A stretch of DNA of 47,614 bases from Acidobacteriota bacterium (GCA_022340585.1 JAJDNS010000009.1:1-47614); one strand, 5' to 3'; counted from the first letter of the stretch, positions 1-7,863 are shown. Translations and numbers: made by a program. The notes: generated by a model from the sequence alone, not told the origin.

Positions 1-719
1 TCGCCCGGGAGAACGATCTCTGGTTCCACGTCGACGGCGCCTACGGGGCGCTGGCCGTCCTGAGCGAAGAGGCCCCCGGCGACCTCGCCGGGCTGGCCGA
101 GGCCGACTCCGTGGCCATGGACCCCCACAAGTGGCTCTACACCGCCCTGGAAGCGGGATGCGCCCTCGTGCGGCACCCGGGGGGGCTGCGGGACACCTTC
201 AGCTACGCGCCGCCTTATTACCGCTTCGACGGCGAGGAAGAGGATCCCCGCGTCAACTACTTCGAGCTCGGTCTCCAGAACTCTCGTGGCTTCCGGGCCC
301 TCAAGGTCTGGCTCGGTCTGCGTCAGGCCGGGCGGGCGGGCTACCGGAGGATGATCGGCGACGACATCCGCCTCGCCCGCGAGCTGCACCGACGGGTGCA
401 GGCCGAGCCCCGCCTCCAGGCGCTCACCCAGCAGCTGAGCATCTCGACCTTCCGCTACGTGCCCGAGGACCTCCGGCCGGGGAGCGAGGCCGTCGACACC
501 TACCTGAACGACCTCAACGAGGAGCTCCTGCACCGCCTCAAGGGGGGAGGGGAGGTCTACCTCTCCAACGCGGTCGTCGACGGGACCTTCGCCCTGCGCG
601 CCTGCATCGTGAACTTTCGCACCAACCTCGCGGATCTCGAGGGGGTCCCCGGGATCGTCGTCCGCGCCGGCGCCGAGGTGGACCGGGCCCTGCGTCCGTC
701 CGGGCTCGCGTCGGGCTGA
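1..719 (+). CDS. PLP-dependent decarboxylase, C-terminal part (5' end outside window)
   Basis: The reading frame is open from base 3 and ends at TGA 717-719, so the N-terminal half lies outside the window. The fragment has the HVDGAYGA segment, whose Asp contacts the pyridine nitrogen in group II decarboxylases, followed by DPHKW (codons at about 120-134), whose Lys forms the Schiff base with pyridoxal phosphate. This is the aromatic-L-amino-acid/glutamate decarboxylase fold family. The substrate (aromatic amino acid, glutamate or other) cannot be told from this part. The gene runs in the same direction as the next gene but is separated by about 150 bases containing a promoter, so it is probably a separate unit. 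Confidence 0.85.
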   Translation, partial: ARENDLWFHVDGAYGALAVLSEEAPGDLAGLAEADSVAMDPHKWLYTALEAGCALVRHPGGLRDTFSYAPPYYRFDGEEEDPRVNYFELGLQNSRGFRALKVWLGLRQAGRAGYRRMIGDDIRLARELHRRVQAEPRLQALTQQLSISTFRYVPEDLRPGSEAVDTYLNDLNEELLHRLKGGGEVYLSNAVVDGTFALRACIVNFRTNLADLEGVPGIVVRAGAEVDRALRPSGLASG

Positions 720-754
720 TCTCGGCGTCCCTCCAGAAAACTGCCGTCTCGAGC

Positions 755-782
755 TTGACAGGAGCCTCGGCTGGCTTATAGT
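755..782 (+). promoter_or_regulatory. Sigma70-type promoter before the membrane-protein gene
   Basis: A perfect -35 TTGACA (755-760) is followed after 16 bases by TATAGT (777-782). A start near 789 would give a leader of about 78 bases to the preferred ATG at 867. The same layout (TTGACA, 16 bases, A/T-rich -10) recurs before the arginine operon. Confidence 0.6.
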
Positions 783-866
783 TCAGCTAGAATGAAGTTT
801 ATATGTACTGAGAATTGGATTCCGAGGGCCAGGCCTCGACCACGGGGCTCCGACGGGAGGTGCCGC

Positions 867-1679
867 ATGTACTTCATGAGCAAGCTGAAGACCGATCGGT
901 CAGTGGCGTTCATCGTCCCCGCCCTCACGACGTTGGCCCTGTTTCTCGTCGCGCTGGCGATGGGGGGGATCCGCCTGGGGCTGCTGGTCCTCGGGCTGGC
1001 GTTCCTCCTCTTTGCCATCCTGGCGCTGCGCAGCTACTGGCGGACGCGCAACCCCTTCATCATCGTGCAGACCGTGTACCTGGCCTCCGTCGGCCTGTAC
1101 GCGCTCACGGTCCCGCGGGTCTGGGGGCACGGGAACACCGAGATGGCGCGGCTGCTGGCGCTCGTCGCCGGGGCGTCGGCGGCGTGGCTCACCTGGATCT
1201 TCTTCACAAAGAAGCTCAAGTTCCGGGGACGCGAGATCCTGGAGCTGGCGGCCCTGCCCGTGAAGCCGGACCCCGACGGGTTCACCGAGCGACCCCGTCC
1301 CTCGGGCCGGGCCGACTGCACGCGAGAGGAGCTCCTGGCCTTTGCCGCGTTCCTCCACCGGACCCACATCGCCTGGGCCTACCTCGATGCCACCCGGGTC
1401 GTCTTCGTCCCCGTGCGGCGCCTGGGGTACCGATACCTCTACGGCTGGGACGTGCCCGACTACGAGGACCAGACCTGGGTGGCCTTCGACTTCGACGGCA
1501 ACGTGTCGGCCCAGATCTCGCGAGAGGACTACCTCGACTACCGCGAGGAGCTGAGCCTGGACGAGCTCAGCGGTTCGATGGGACGTCTCTTCATCGACAT
1601 GCTCGAGCAGTTCAAGCGGGGCGAGGGTGGCCAGATCCTCGACCGCCTGAACGCGCTCGGCATGAGCCCGGTGTCCTGA
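867..1679 (+). CDS. Membrane protein with cytoplasmic C-terminal domain, function unknown
   Basis: The 270-residue product has four hydrophobic segments in its first 115 residues (about 12-34, 36-56, 62-84 and 90-112). A soluble C-terminal domain of about 150 residues follows, rich in aromatic and acidic residues (for example RYLYGWDVPDY). I do not recognise the family. The start at ATG 867 is chosen because GGGAGGTG precedes it by 5 bases. An in-frame ATG at 792 would add 25 polar residues and lies only a few bases after the predicted transcription start, so a leaderless longer form is possible. The next gene starts 8 bases after the stop, so the two are probably co-transcribed. Confidence 0.7.
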   Translation: MYFMSKLKTDRSVAFIVPALTTLALFLVALAMGGIRLGLLVLGLAFLLFAILALRSYWRTRNPFIIVQTVYLASVGLYALTVPRVWGHGNTEMARLLALVAGASAAWLTWIFFTKKLKFRGREILELAALPVKPDPDGFTERPRPSGRADCTREELLAFAAFLHRTHIAWAYLDATRVVFVPVRRLGYRYLYGWDVPDYEDQTWVAFDFDGNVSAQISREDYLDYREELSLDELSGSMGRLFIDMLEQFKRGEGGQILDRLNALGMSPVS

Positions 1680-1687
1680 GGCGCAGA

Positions 1688-2287
1688 ATGGATTTCCAGC
1701 ACGCCGCGCGGCTCGGCGCCTGTCTCTCCAAGGACTACGCGCCCGAGATGTTCCGCCTCCTGGTCAACTACCGGAGCCTCTCGGCCTCGGAGGCGGCCTC
1801 CCGGTTGAACCTTCACGTCCAGACCGCCCAGACCTTCCTCGAGACGCTGGAGTCCCTGGGCATCCTCGAGAAGGAGGAGAGCCGAGAGAAGAGCCGGCCC
1901 TACTACCGCTTCTCGCTCAAGACCGATCGCATCACCTTCGAGCTCGATCTCGGTGACCTGGGGCAGAAGGACGACTCGGCGCCCGACCTTCGCCAGAGGG
2001 TTCGCGAGAGGAAGGGCGCCGGGGCCCGCTTCGTGACGGCTCGCGGCGGAAACGCCATCAGCAGCGTCACCGTCTGGACGGGCAAGGGGCGATCCCGGGA
2101 GGAGCGCAAGCTCAACCTGACCGAGGCGCAGGGGGTGTTCCTGTTCCACCTGCCCTTCCCCGGCGCCGAGCCCCTTTCCGTGGCCGAGGTCATGCGGAAG
2201 GCCGGGCTCGACGGATCGGGAGCTCCCGAGATACTGGACATCGTCGAACGCCTCGAGGCGCTCGGGGTGATCGAGATGCACGAATGA
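1688..2287 (+). CDS. Winged helix-turn-helix protein
   Basis: The 199-residue product has an N-terminal segment (about 10-85) with the pattern of an ArsR/MarR-like winged helix. It contains EAASRLNLHVQTAQTFLETL as helix-turn-helix, then LGILEKEE and a wing with PYYRFSL. A second helical segment near the C terminus (about 150-195, SVAEVMRKAGL then LEALGVIEM) looks like another winged-helix unit. The middle part is charged. It follows the membrane-protein gene by 8 bases, so it may regulate with or through that protein. This is inference; no target is visible. Confidence 0.7.
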   Translation: MDFQHAARLGACLSKDYAPEMFRLLVNYRSLSASEAASRLNLHVQTAQTFLETLESLGILEKEESREKSRPYYRFSLKTDRITFELDLGDLGQKDDSAPDLRQRVRERKGAGARFVTARGGNAISSVTVWTGKGRSREERKLNLTEAQGVFLFHLPFPGAEPLSVAEVMRKAGLDGSGAPEILDIVERLEALGVIEMHE

Positions 2288-2369
2288 GCGGAACGAGAGC
2301 CCGGGTGCCCAGCGAAAGGAGCGGCGCCAAACGAAACCTCCTTCCGCGGCGTCACAAGGAGAGAGTGAG

Positions 2370-2471
2370 ATGCAGCGAGGTCATGACGTCAGGACTCACT
2401 TCGATGGAACCGGAATCATCTGCCCAACGTTGTTGCAGATGATGACGACAGAGGCAGCGGGCGAGCGCTGA
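2370..2471 (+). CDS. Possible 33-residue small protein
   Basis: A short frame begins at ATG 2370 behind AAGGAGAGAGTGAG, a good ribosome-binding site, and ends at TGA 2469-2471. The product is polar, with one Cys and no membrane segment. A hairpin (GCGAGCG 2461-2467 with CGCTCGC 2481-2487) overlaps its end. It lies between the winged-helix gene and the first VWA gene. It could be a real small protein or a translated leader. Only the ribosome-binding site supports it. Confidence 0.25.
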   Translation: MQRGHDVRTHFDGTGIICPTLLQMMTTEAAGER

Positions 2472-2509
2472 TCCCCCTCGCGCTCGCTCAGGGCGCGACT
2501 CGGAGGTGG

Positions 2510-3400
2510 ATGATGCTCGCAGTGTTGCTGACTCTTGCGGTGGCCGCTCCCGCGGCCGGTGCCGCCCACGACGGAGCGCGCTCGGTCACCGTCGCCGTCT
2601 ACACCAAGAAGGCCGTGCCCGTGGAGAACCTGCAGCCGGACGAGCTGTCCGTCAAGGAAAACGGCCAGGAGCAGGCCGTTCTCGCCGTCGAGCGTGACCA
2701 TCGGCCGCTGGACGTTGCCCTGATCATCGACTCCAGCGCGGCCCTGGGTCCCCTCTACCGGCGGGACCTGGTCGACGCGGCCATGGGATTCTGGAGGGCT
2801 TTGCCCGAGGAGGCGCGCCTGGCCATCTGGACCAGCGGTGGGGCGCCCTCCAAGATCGTCGACTTCGGAACGGACGAAGAGACCGGAGAGGAGGCACTCA
2901 AGATGGTGGCGGCGGGAGGGAAGAACTACACCCTCGACACCATCATCGAAGCCTCCCGCGACCTCCGCGGCGAGCGGGCGGCCCGGCGGGTCCTGGCCAT
3001 CGTCACCAACACCGACGTCGAGGCCAGCAAGACTCTCATCGAGCGGACGTTCAGGATCGTGGGCCGTACCCACGTGACCCCCATGTGCATCCTCATCAAG
3101 GCGGGGGGCAAGCCCGCCCAGACCTGGGACAGCGAGACCCTCTTCGAGAAGCTGGGCGAGGGGTACGGGGGCATCTACGAGGAGATCCTCACCCCGATGG
3201 CGGCCGCCAAGCGGCTCGATGGGGTGGCGGCCGATCTCGGCTCCCAGTACCAGGTTCGCTACACGAGCGGCGCCAACGAGCCCACCTTCCCCGAGGTCAA
3301 GGTCGAACGGAAGGGCGTCGAGGTCCGGGTGGGCGCCTCGCAGGAGGTCCGCACCGTCCAATCGTCCTCTCGTCGCACCGCGAAGCTCGAAATCCGTTGA
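2510..3400 (+). CDS. Secreted VWA-like protein, copy 1
   Basis: The 296-residue product has a short signal peptide (about 1-18, ending AAGAAH), a beta-rich segment with VTVAVYTKK and a VWA-like domain (about 64-250). The architecture fits the VWFA-related family described from Acidobacteria. The metal motif DxSxS of VWA domains is degraded to DSSAA (in LIIDSSAALG). The Thr-containing loop (YTLDTIIEASRDL) and the third motif (IVTNTD) are recognisable. It is followed within 100 bases by a paralogue in the same order of motifs. The start uses GGAGGTGG upstream; ATG 2510 and 2513 are adjacent. Probably a periplasmic or surface protein; its ligand is unknown. Confidence 0.75.
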   Translation: MMLAVLLTLAVAAPAAGAAHDGARSVTVAVYTKKAVPVENLQPDELSVKENGQEQAVLAVERDHRPLDVALIIDSSAALGPLYRRDLVDAAMGFWRALPEEARLAIWTSGGAPSKIVDFGTDEETGEEALKMVAAGGKNYTLDTIIEASRDLRGERAARRVLAIVTNTDVEASKTLIERTFRIVGRTHVTPMCILIKAGGKPAQTWDSETLFEKLGEGYGGIYEEILTPMAAAKRLDGVAADLGSQYQVRYTSGANEPTFPEVKVERKGVEVRVGASQEVRTVQSSSRRTAKLEIR

Positions 3401-3439
3401 CTTCGTCTTCATCATCGACACACGATCATTTGCGTACCG

Positions 3440-3464
3440 CCGCCCGGGCCTGGTGCTCGGGCGG
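3440..3464 (+). terminator. Hairpin between the two VWA genes
   Basis: CCGCCCG (3440-3446) can pair with CGGGCGG (3458-3464) around an 11-base loop, followed by TCACTCTTGG. There is no real T tract, so it may be a weak terminator or an mRNA-stabilising stem. Confidence 0.3.
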
Positions 3465-3497
3465 TCACTCTTGGAGCGTCCGCCCGGGAGGCACACG

Positions 3498-4367
3498 ATG
3501 TCCAGTCTTCTCCTCACCCTCGCCCTGTCCGCGGTCCCTGCCTCTGCCGCCGAGGTCGGCACCCGTGAGGTTCCCGTCGCGGTCTACACGAATGAGGAGG
3601 TCCCGGTCGACGACCTGAAGGTCGACGAGATCGAGATCAAGGAAGACAAGAAGAAGCGGACGGTGCTGGGGGTGGAGAGCGACCCGCGCCCCGTCGCCGT
3701 GGCCCTCATCCTCGACTCCAGTGAGTGGATGGAAGACGAGTACCGCGCCACCCTGATCCCCGCGGCCATGGAGTTCTGGAAGCGACTCCCCCCCGTGGCC
3801 AGGCTCACGATCTGGACCTGCGGGGGCAAGGTCTCCCAGGTCGTGGACTTCGGCGTCGAGCCGGAGGTGGCCGAGCCCGTCCTCCAGAAGGTGGCGGTCG
3901 GCGGCCCGATCTTCGCCCTGGACACCATGATCGACGCCTCCCGCGATCTTCGGAGGGAGCGTGGAGTCCGCCGAGTCGTCGTCATCGTCACCGACAAGCG
4001 GATCCAGGCCAACAAGAGCCTGATCCAGCGCACGTACCAGGTCATTGCCCGAGCCCGGGTCACTCCCATGGTGGTCCTGGTCAGCAACTCCAGCACCCGA
4101 GGCGGGGGCCTGCGCATCGGCGGCGAAGGCGAGGCGTGGGATGTCGAGACGATCTTCGAGCAGATGGCCAACGGATACGGCGGCTCCTACGAGCTCGTCC
4201 TCACCCCCCTCGCCGCCCGCAAGATGCTGAGCCGGGTTGCCGCCGACATCGCCAGCCAGTACCTCGTGCGCTACGAGAGCGACGCCGAGAAGCCGAGTGT
4301 GCCCGAGGTGAAGGTCAAGCGGAAGGACGTCCAGGTCCGGGCGGGGTTGTCCCAGCTGGCCAACTAG
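3498..4367 (+). CDS. Secreted VWA-like protein, copy 2
   Basis: The 289-residue product is a clear paralogue of the preceding gene. Shared features are a signal peptide ending SAVPASAAE, the PVAVYTNEEVPVDDL segment, the VWA-like core (LILDSSEWMED, FALDTMIDASRDL, VVIVTDKR), the GYGGSYELVLTP block and a C-terminal PEVKVKRKDVQVR strand. The first metal motif reads DSSEW instead of DxSxS. ATG 3498 follows CGGGAGG by 6 bases; an in-frame opening further upstream lies inside the previous gene and is not used. The pair looks like a tandem duplication that has since diverged, and both copies kept the unusual metal site. Confidence 0.75.
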   Translation: MSSLLLTLALSAVPASAAEVGTREVPVAVYTNEEVPVDDLKVDEIEIKEDKKKRTVLGVESDPRPVAVALILDSSEWMEDEYRATLIPAAMEFWKRLPPVARLTIWTCGGKVSQVVDFGVEPEVAEPVLQKVAVGGPIFALDTMIDASRDLRRERGVRRVVVIVTDKRIQANKSLIQRTYQVIARARVTPMVVLVSNSSTRGGGLRIGGEGEAWDVETIFEQMANGYGGSYELVLTPLAARKMLSRVAADIASQYLVRYESDAEKPSVPEVKVKRKDVQVRAGLSQLAN

Positions 4368-4443
4368 CAGTCCCGAGCCATGGACCCGGCCCGCTCGACA
4401 GCAAGGCCGGGGGAGGTGTCGCTGGCCGGTTCGGTCCTGCTCA

Positions 4444-4474
4444 GGACACGATCGCCACGGCGGAATCGTGTCTT
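4444..4474 (+). terminator. Hairpin terminator after the VWA pair
   Basis: GACACGAT (4445-4452) pairs with ATCGTGTC (4465-4472). The loop can pair further as CGCC (4453-4456) with GGCG (4459-4462), leaving a small bulge. TTTGG follows. A strong stem with a short T run in an intergenic gap fits a terminator for the VWA genes. GGCCGG..CGGTCCTG occurs as a direct repeat around it (4424-4439 and 4496-4511, two mismatches). Confidence 0.45.
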
Positions 4475-4553
4475 TGGACAGGAAACACGGCCGCAGGCCG
4501 GAACGGTCCTGGGAACGTCTAGATCATCAGGTTCATTGATCCAGAGCCGCTCC

Positions 4554-4568
4554 TGAGACAACGTCTCA
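4554..4568. promoter_or_regulatory. Candidate Fur/PerR-family operator (7-1-7 dyad)
   Basis: TGAGACA-A-CGTCTCA is an inverted repeat with 7-base arms and one central base; 6 of the 7 positions pair. It has the spacing and the outer TGA..TCA of Fur-family boxes (TGATAAT-N-ATTATCA type). It lies 45 bases before the start of a Fur/PerR-type gene. A second dyad (GATCA 4522-4526, TGATC 4537-4541) lies just upstream. Function as operator is inferred. Confidence 0.45.
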
Positions 4569-4612
4569 TCTTGTACAGCGGCATTCCCCCAAGGACGTGC
4601 TCGGGACCCTCC

Positions 4613-5065
4613 ATGAACCGCCAGACGAAGCAGGCCCGCATCGACGAGTACCGGCGCCTTTGCCGGGAGCAGGGCCTGCCCCTCACCGAGCAGCGCATGG
4701 TCGTGCTGGATGTGGTGCTCGACCTCGACGACCATCCCACCGCCGACCAGGTCCTCGAGGCCGTGGCGCGCCGGGACCCCGGGGTCTCCCGGGCGACCGT
4801 CTACCGCGCCCTCGAGAGCCTCGCCCGGGTCGGTGTCATCACGAAGGCCTGCCACCCCGGCAAGGCCGTCCGCTACGACAGCCGCACCGAGACCCACCAC
4901 CACCTGGTGTGTCTGCGCTGCGACGAGGTCATCGACATCACCGACGAACGCCTGGACGCTCTCCCGGTGCCCGACACCTCGGCGCTCGGCTTCGAGGTGT
5001 CGGATTTCCGGGTCCAGCTGCGGGGGACCTGCCGCCGTTGTCGCGAACTGGAGGAAACGCCATGA
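4613..5065 (+). CDS. Fur/PerR-family metal-dependent regulator
   Basis: The 150-residue product has the Fur fold. The N-terminal winged helix is followed by the recognition-helix segment VSRATVYRALESLARVGVI. Next come the metal-binding THHHLVC segment and two CxxC pairs (CLRC and the C-terminal CRRC), which form the structural zinc site typical of PerR and Fur. It would repress its targets with iron or manganese bound. The stop overlaps the start of the cytochrome c peroxidase gene (ATGA at 5062-5065), and peroxidase and bacterioferritin follow, which favours a PerR-like peroxide sensor. ATG 4613 is preferred because the upstream TTG at 4571 would add 14 residues outside the fold. No strong ribosome-binding site is visible. 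Confidence 0.85.
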   Translation: MNRQTKQARIDEYRRLCREQGLPLTEQRMVVLDVVLDLDDHPTADQVLEAVARRDPGVSRATVYRALESLARVGVITKACHPGKAVRYDSRTETHHHLVCLRCDEVIDITDERLDALPVPDTSALGFEVSDFRVQLRGTCRRCRELEETP

Positions 5066-6222
5066 ATGGATTTCGGATTGCACTGCTCCTGACGGCCGGG
5101 CTGACGCTGGCCGCCGGAGCCATGGCGGGGGACGCCGATGCCCCGCCTCTCGGCCTGCCGCCGGTCCCGATCCCCGAGGCCAACCCGCAGACCCCCGAGA
5201 AGATCGCCCTCGGCGACAAGCTCTTCGACGACAAGCGGTTCAGCAGCACCGGTGAGGTCGCCTGTGCGACCTGCCACGACCCGAAGAAGGCCTTCACCGA
5301 CAGCCCTCTCCAGGTGTCGGAGGGCATCGAGAAGGACGGGAAGAAGCTCACCGGGACCCGCAACGCCCCCACGGTGGTCAACGCCGCCTACATGACGACC
5401 CAGTTCTGGGACGGCCGGTCCCCCAGCCTCGAGGACCAGGCGCTGCACCCCCCCGTGAACCCCGTCGAGATGGGGCTCCCCAGCCACGAGCCGATCCTCG
5501 AGATCGTCCGGACCGACCCCGAGTACGTGGAGGCGTTCAAGGCAGTGTTCGGCAAGACCGGCGACCAGATCACCATGGACGAGGTCACGAAGGCCATTGG
5601 CGCCTTCGAGCGCACCAAGGTCTCCGGAGACTCGCCCTTCGATCGCTACTTCTACGGCGGGGAGAAGGACGCCCTGACCGACGCCCAACGACGCGGCTTC
5701 GACCTCTACGTCAACAAGGGCCGCTGCGTCTCCTGCCACGTCATCGAGCAGACCCAGGCCATCTTCACCGACGGCCGCTTCCACAACGTCGGGGTGGGCA
5801 TCAACGACATCCAGGACGAGATCCCCACCCTCGCCGGCGAGTACATCGACGCCGGGATCACCGGCGAAGACGTGGACATCGAGGTTCTGGGCGACAAGCG
5901 CAGCTCGGAGCTGGGACGCTTCGCCGTGACGACCAGCTTCGACGGCCTGGGCGCCTTCAAGACGCCGACGCTCCGGAACGTGGCTGTCACCGCCCCCTAC
6001 ATGCACGACGGCAGCAAGAAGACGCTGCGCGACGTGGTCGTGCACTACAACAACGGGGGGGTGACCAACGAGGGCGACCCCGTCAACGACTTCCTGAGCG
6101 GAGGTATCCGTCCCCTCGACCTCACCGAGGACGAGATCGACGACCTCGTGGCCTTCATGGATGCGCTGACCAGCCCCGAGTTCGCCGGTCTCCCGAAGTC
6201 CCTGGGACTGGAGGAGAAGTGA
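5062..6222 (+). CDS. Di-haem cytochrome c peroxidase (CcpA/MauG family)
   Basis: The 386-residue exported protein reduces hydrogen peroxide in the periplasm using electrons from c-type cytochromes. A signal peptide (1-22, ending GAMAG) is followed by two haem c attachment motifs, CATCH (residues 68-72) and CVSCH (222-226), one per domain as the family requires. The conserved FWDGR and NAPTVVNAAY segments before the middle and the TPTLRNVAVTAPYMHDG segment with a haem-ligand Met are present. The length is usual for the family. It overlaps the regulator gene by 4 bases and the next gene by 1 base, so the four genes 4613-7721 form one operon. Confidence 0.92.
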   Translation: MNGFRIALLLTAGLTLAAGAMAGDADAPPLGLPPVPIPEANPQTPEKIALGDKLFDDKRFSSTGEVACATCHDPKKAFTDSPLQVSEGIEKDGKKLTGTRNAPTVVNAAYMTTQFWDGRSPSLEDQALHPPVNPVEMGLPSHEPILEIVRTDPEYVEAFKAVFGKTGDQITMDEVTKAIGAFERTKVSGDSPFDRYFYGGEKDALTDAQRRGFDLYVNKGRCVSCHVIEQTQAIFTDGRFHNVGVGINDIQDEIPTLAGEYIDAGITGEDVDIEVLGDKRSSELGRFAVTTSFDGLGAFKTPTLRNVAVTAPYMHDGSKKTLRDVVVHYNNGGVTNEGDPVNDFLSGGIRPLDLTEDEIDDLVAFMDALTSPEFAGLPKSLGLEEK

Positions 6223-7295
6223 TGACCGATTCGGCAAGCCGTCGCGACTTCCTCAAGGGTGCGGGAGCGGCCGCCGCCGCGAGCACCCTTCCCCTGAGCA
6301 TGGTGAAGCTGGCCTTCGCCGACCCCGCCCAGGACTTCACCTTCGCCTACATCTCCGACTCCCACATCCAGCACATCAAGGGCAACGAGTTCGTCCGCAA
6401 CTGGGACCGCGGCCTGATCCGGGCGGTGGCCGAGACCAACCTGCTGCGGCCGAAGCCCGACTTCGTGATGTTCGGGGGCGACCTCGCCCAGCTCGGCACG
6501 AAAGCGGAGCTCGACCACGGGGCGGAGATGCTCTCCAAGCTCAACTACGAGACCCACATGGTCATGGGCGAGCACGACTACTACCTCGACCTCGGGGAGT
6601 ACTGGTCGAGGCTCTTCGGGGACCAGCACTACAGCTTCGACCACAAGGGCGTCCACTTCGTGGTCCTCAACTCGATCCTCACCTTCGACGAGTGGACCCA
6701 CGAGCGCTGGCCCACCCCTGAGCAGCGCATGCTGGAGATGGCCGCCCTCGACAACCCCAACGGCTCCCCCTTCATGGTGGGGGAGAAGCAGCGCGAGTGG
6801 CTTCGCCAGGACCTGGAGAAGGTCGACAAGAAGACCCCCCTCGTCGTCTTCTCCCATTCGCCGATCCAGAAGATCTACAAGGGATGGAACTTCTGGACGG
6901 ACGACGCGGAGGAGGTGCAGGCCCTGCTCAAGCCCTTCGACAAGGCCACCGTGATCTACGGCCACGTGCACCAGATCCAGTACAACCAGATCGGCAACAT
7001 CGCGTTCCACGCCGTGATGGCCACGGCCTGGCCCTGGCCCTACCCTGAGAGCTACGCGCAGGCCGAGCAGCACATGCCGGTGCTCACCGTGCCCATGAAT
7101 CGCGCCGACCCGTTCTTCGAGCGGGACGCCACCGGATGGCAGTTCATCGACGTGGCCACCGGTCGCGTCGCCATGGACTACAACCTGTACAACAACACCA
7201 ACCGGCGGGTGGCCTTCGATGCCACGAAGGGCCACCCGGTGGACACTGCCTACCAGGCCGAGGCGGACCGAATCCCGCCCCAGGACCATTACTAG
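6222..7295 (+). CDS. Tat-exported calcineurin-like metallophosphoesterase
   Basis: The 357-residue product starts with a Tat signal (SRRDFLKGAG then a hydrophobic stretch). Calcineurin-like phosphoesterase motifs follow: ISDSH, FGGDLAQ, MGEHDYY, FSHSP and YGHVH. The usual GNHD motif reads GEHD, so the Asn metal ligand is replaced by Glu. It presumably folds with metal before export to the periplasm. The substrate is unknown. ATG 6222 overlaps the peroxidase stop (TGATG); a GTG one codon upstream is less likely. Its position between a peroxidase and a cytochrome suggests a role in the same redox or peroxide response, which is inference. Confidence 0.85.
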   Translation: MTDSASRRDFLKGAGAAAAASTLPLSMVKLAFADPAQDFTFAYISDSHIQHIKGNEFVRNWDRGLIRAVAETNLLRPKPDFVMFGGDLAQLGTKAELDHGAEMLSKLNYETHMVMGEHDYYLDLGEYWSRLFGDQHYSFDHKGVHFVVLNSILTFDEWTHERWPTPEQRMLEMAALDNPNGSPFMVGEKQREWLRQDLEKVDKKTPLVVFSHSPIQKIYKGWNFWTDDAEEVQALLKPFDKATVIYGHVHQIQYNQIGNIAFHAVMATAWPWPYPESYAQAEQHMPVLTVPMNRADPFFERDATGWQFIDVATGRVAMDYNLYNNTNRRVAFDATKGHPVDTAYQAEADRIPPQDHY

Positions 7296-7307
7296 GAGGA
7301 GGCCGCG

Positions 7308-7721
7308 ATGTCGAAGAAGCTGTTGGTCGTAGCGTGCGGCATCATTGCCGCCGTGGTCATGGTGAGCGGCCTGGGACTCCGCGCCGACGAGTTCACGAAG
7401 GACGACGTCGACCGCTACCAGGACGAGTTCATGAGCGTGGTGGAGAAGGGCCGGAAGCTCTGGGGGAGCGGCGACCTCGGCACCAACGGGGTGGCCTGCG
7501 GCCAGTGTCACCCCAACGCCGCCAACACCCACCCGGAGACCTACCCGAAGTTCCAGAAGCAGCTCGGGCGCGTCATCGTCTTCGGCGAGATGATGAACTG
7601 GTGTCTCCAGCAGCCGCTGGAGGGGCAGCCCCTGGCCCTCGACGATCCCGACCTGATCGCCATGGAGGCCTATGCCCGCTGGGAGCGACGCGGCGTGGCG
7701 CTGGCGCCCGGCAAGCACTGA
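7308..7721 (+). CDS. Small periplasmic mono-haem cytochrome c
   Basis: The 137-residue product has a signal peptide (1-26, ending GLRADE) and one haem motif, CGQCH. The C-terminal part (FGEMMNWCLQQPLEGQPL then AYARWERRG) resembles the helical region of SoxA/TsdA-type cytochromes, where Cys or Met near that place ligates haem. It starts 12 bases after the phosphoesterase gene behind AGGAGGAGG, so it belongs to the same operon. It is a plausible electron donor to the upstream peroxidase. The Sox/Tsd likeness is by eye and not secure. Confidence 0.8.
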   Translation: MSKKLLVVACGIIAAVVMVSGLGLRADEFTKDDVDRYQDEFMSVVEKGRKLWGSGDLGTNGVACGQCHPNAANTHPETYPKFQKQLGRVIVFGEMMNWCLQQPLEGQPLALDDPDLIAMEAYARWERRGVALAPGKH

Positions 7722-7730
7722 TTCTCCGTC

Positions 7731-7772
7731 GTGCCCGCTTCCCCTTTCGGCCTGGACGGGGGAAGCGGGCAC
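7731..7772. terminator. Strong 14-bp hairpin after the cytochrome operon
   Basis: GTGCCCGCTTCCCC (7731-7744) pairs perfectly with GGGGAAGCGGGCAC (7759-7772) around a 14-base loop. It begins 9 bases after the cytochrome stop. There is no T tract, so it may act as a U-independent terminator or protect the 3' end. Confidence 0.5.
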
Positions 7773-7820
7773 CCTCAATGAAGCCTGTTTCCTCATCCCC
7801 CCATAGGGAGCACCTCACAT

Positions 7821-7851
7821 CCCACCCCAGAACCCCAACCCCCCCAACCCC
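7821..7851 (-). other. Five-run C tract; G-quadruplex-capable on the minus strand
   Basis: C runs of 3, 4, 4, 7 and 4 are separated by 1-4 bases just before the bacterioferritin gene. The complementary template strand thus has five G runs that could form a quadruplex. AACCCC-type spacing recurs. It ends 12 bases before the ATG, beside the ribosome-binding site (GGAG 7855-7858). Confidence 0.45.
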
Positions 7852-7863
7852 AACGGAGCCTCC

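Noticed and set aside
4571..4612. TTG 4571 as start of the Fur-family gene
   Set aside because: It would add 14 residues outside the family fold and lies next to the candidate operator; ATG 4613 gives the usual length.
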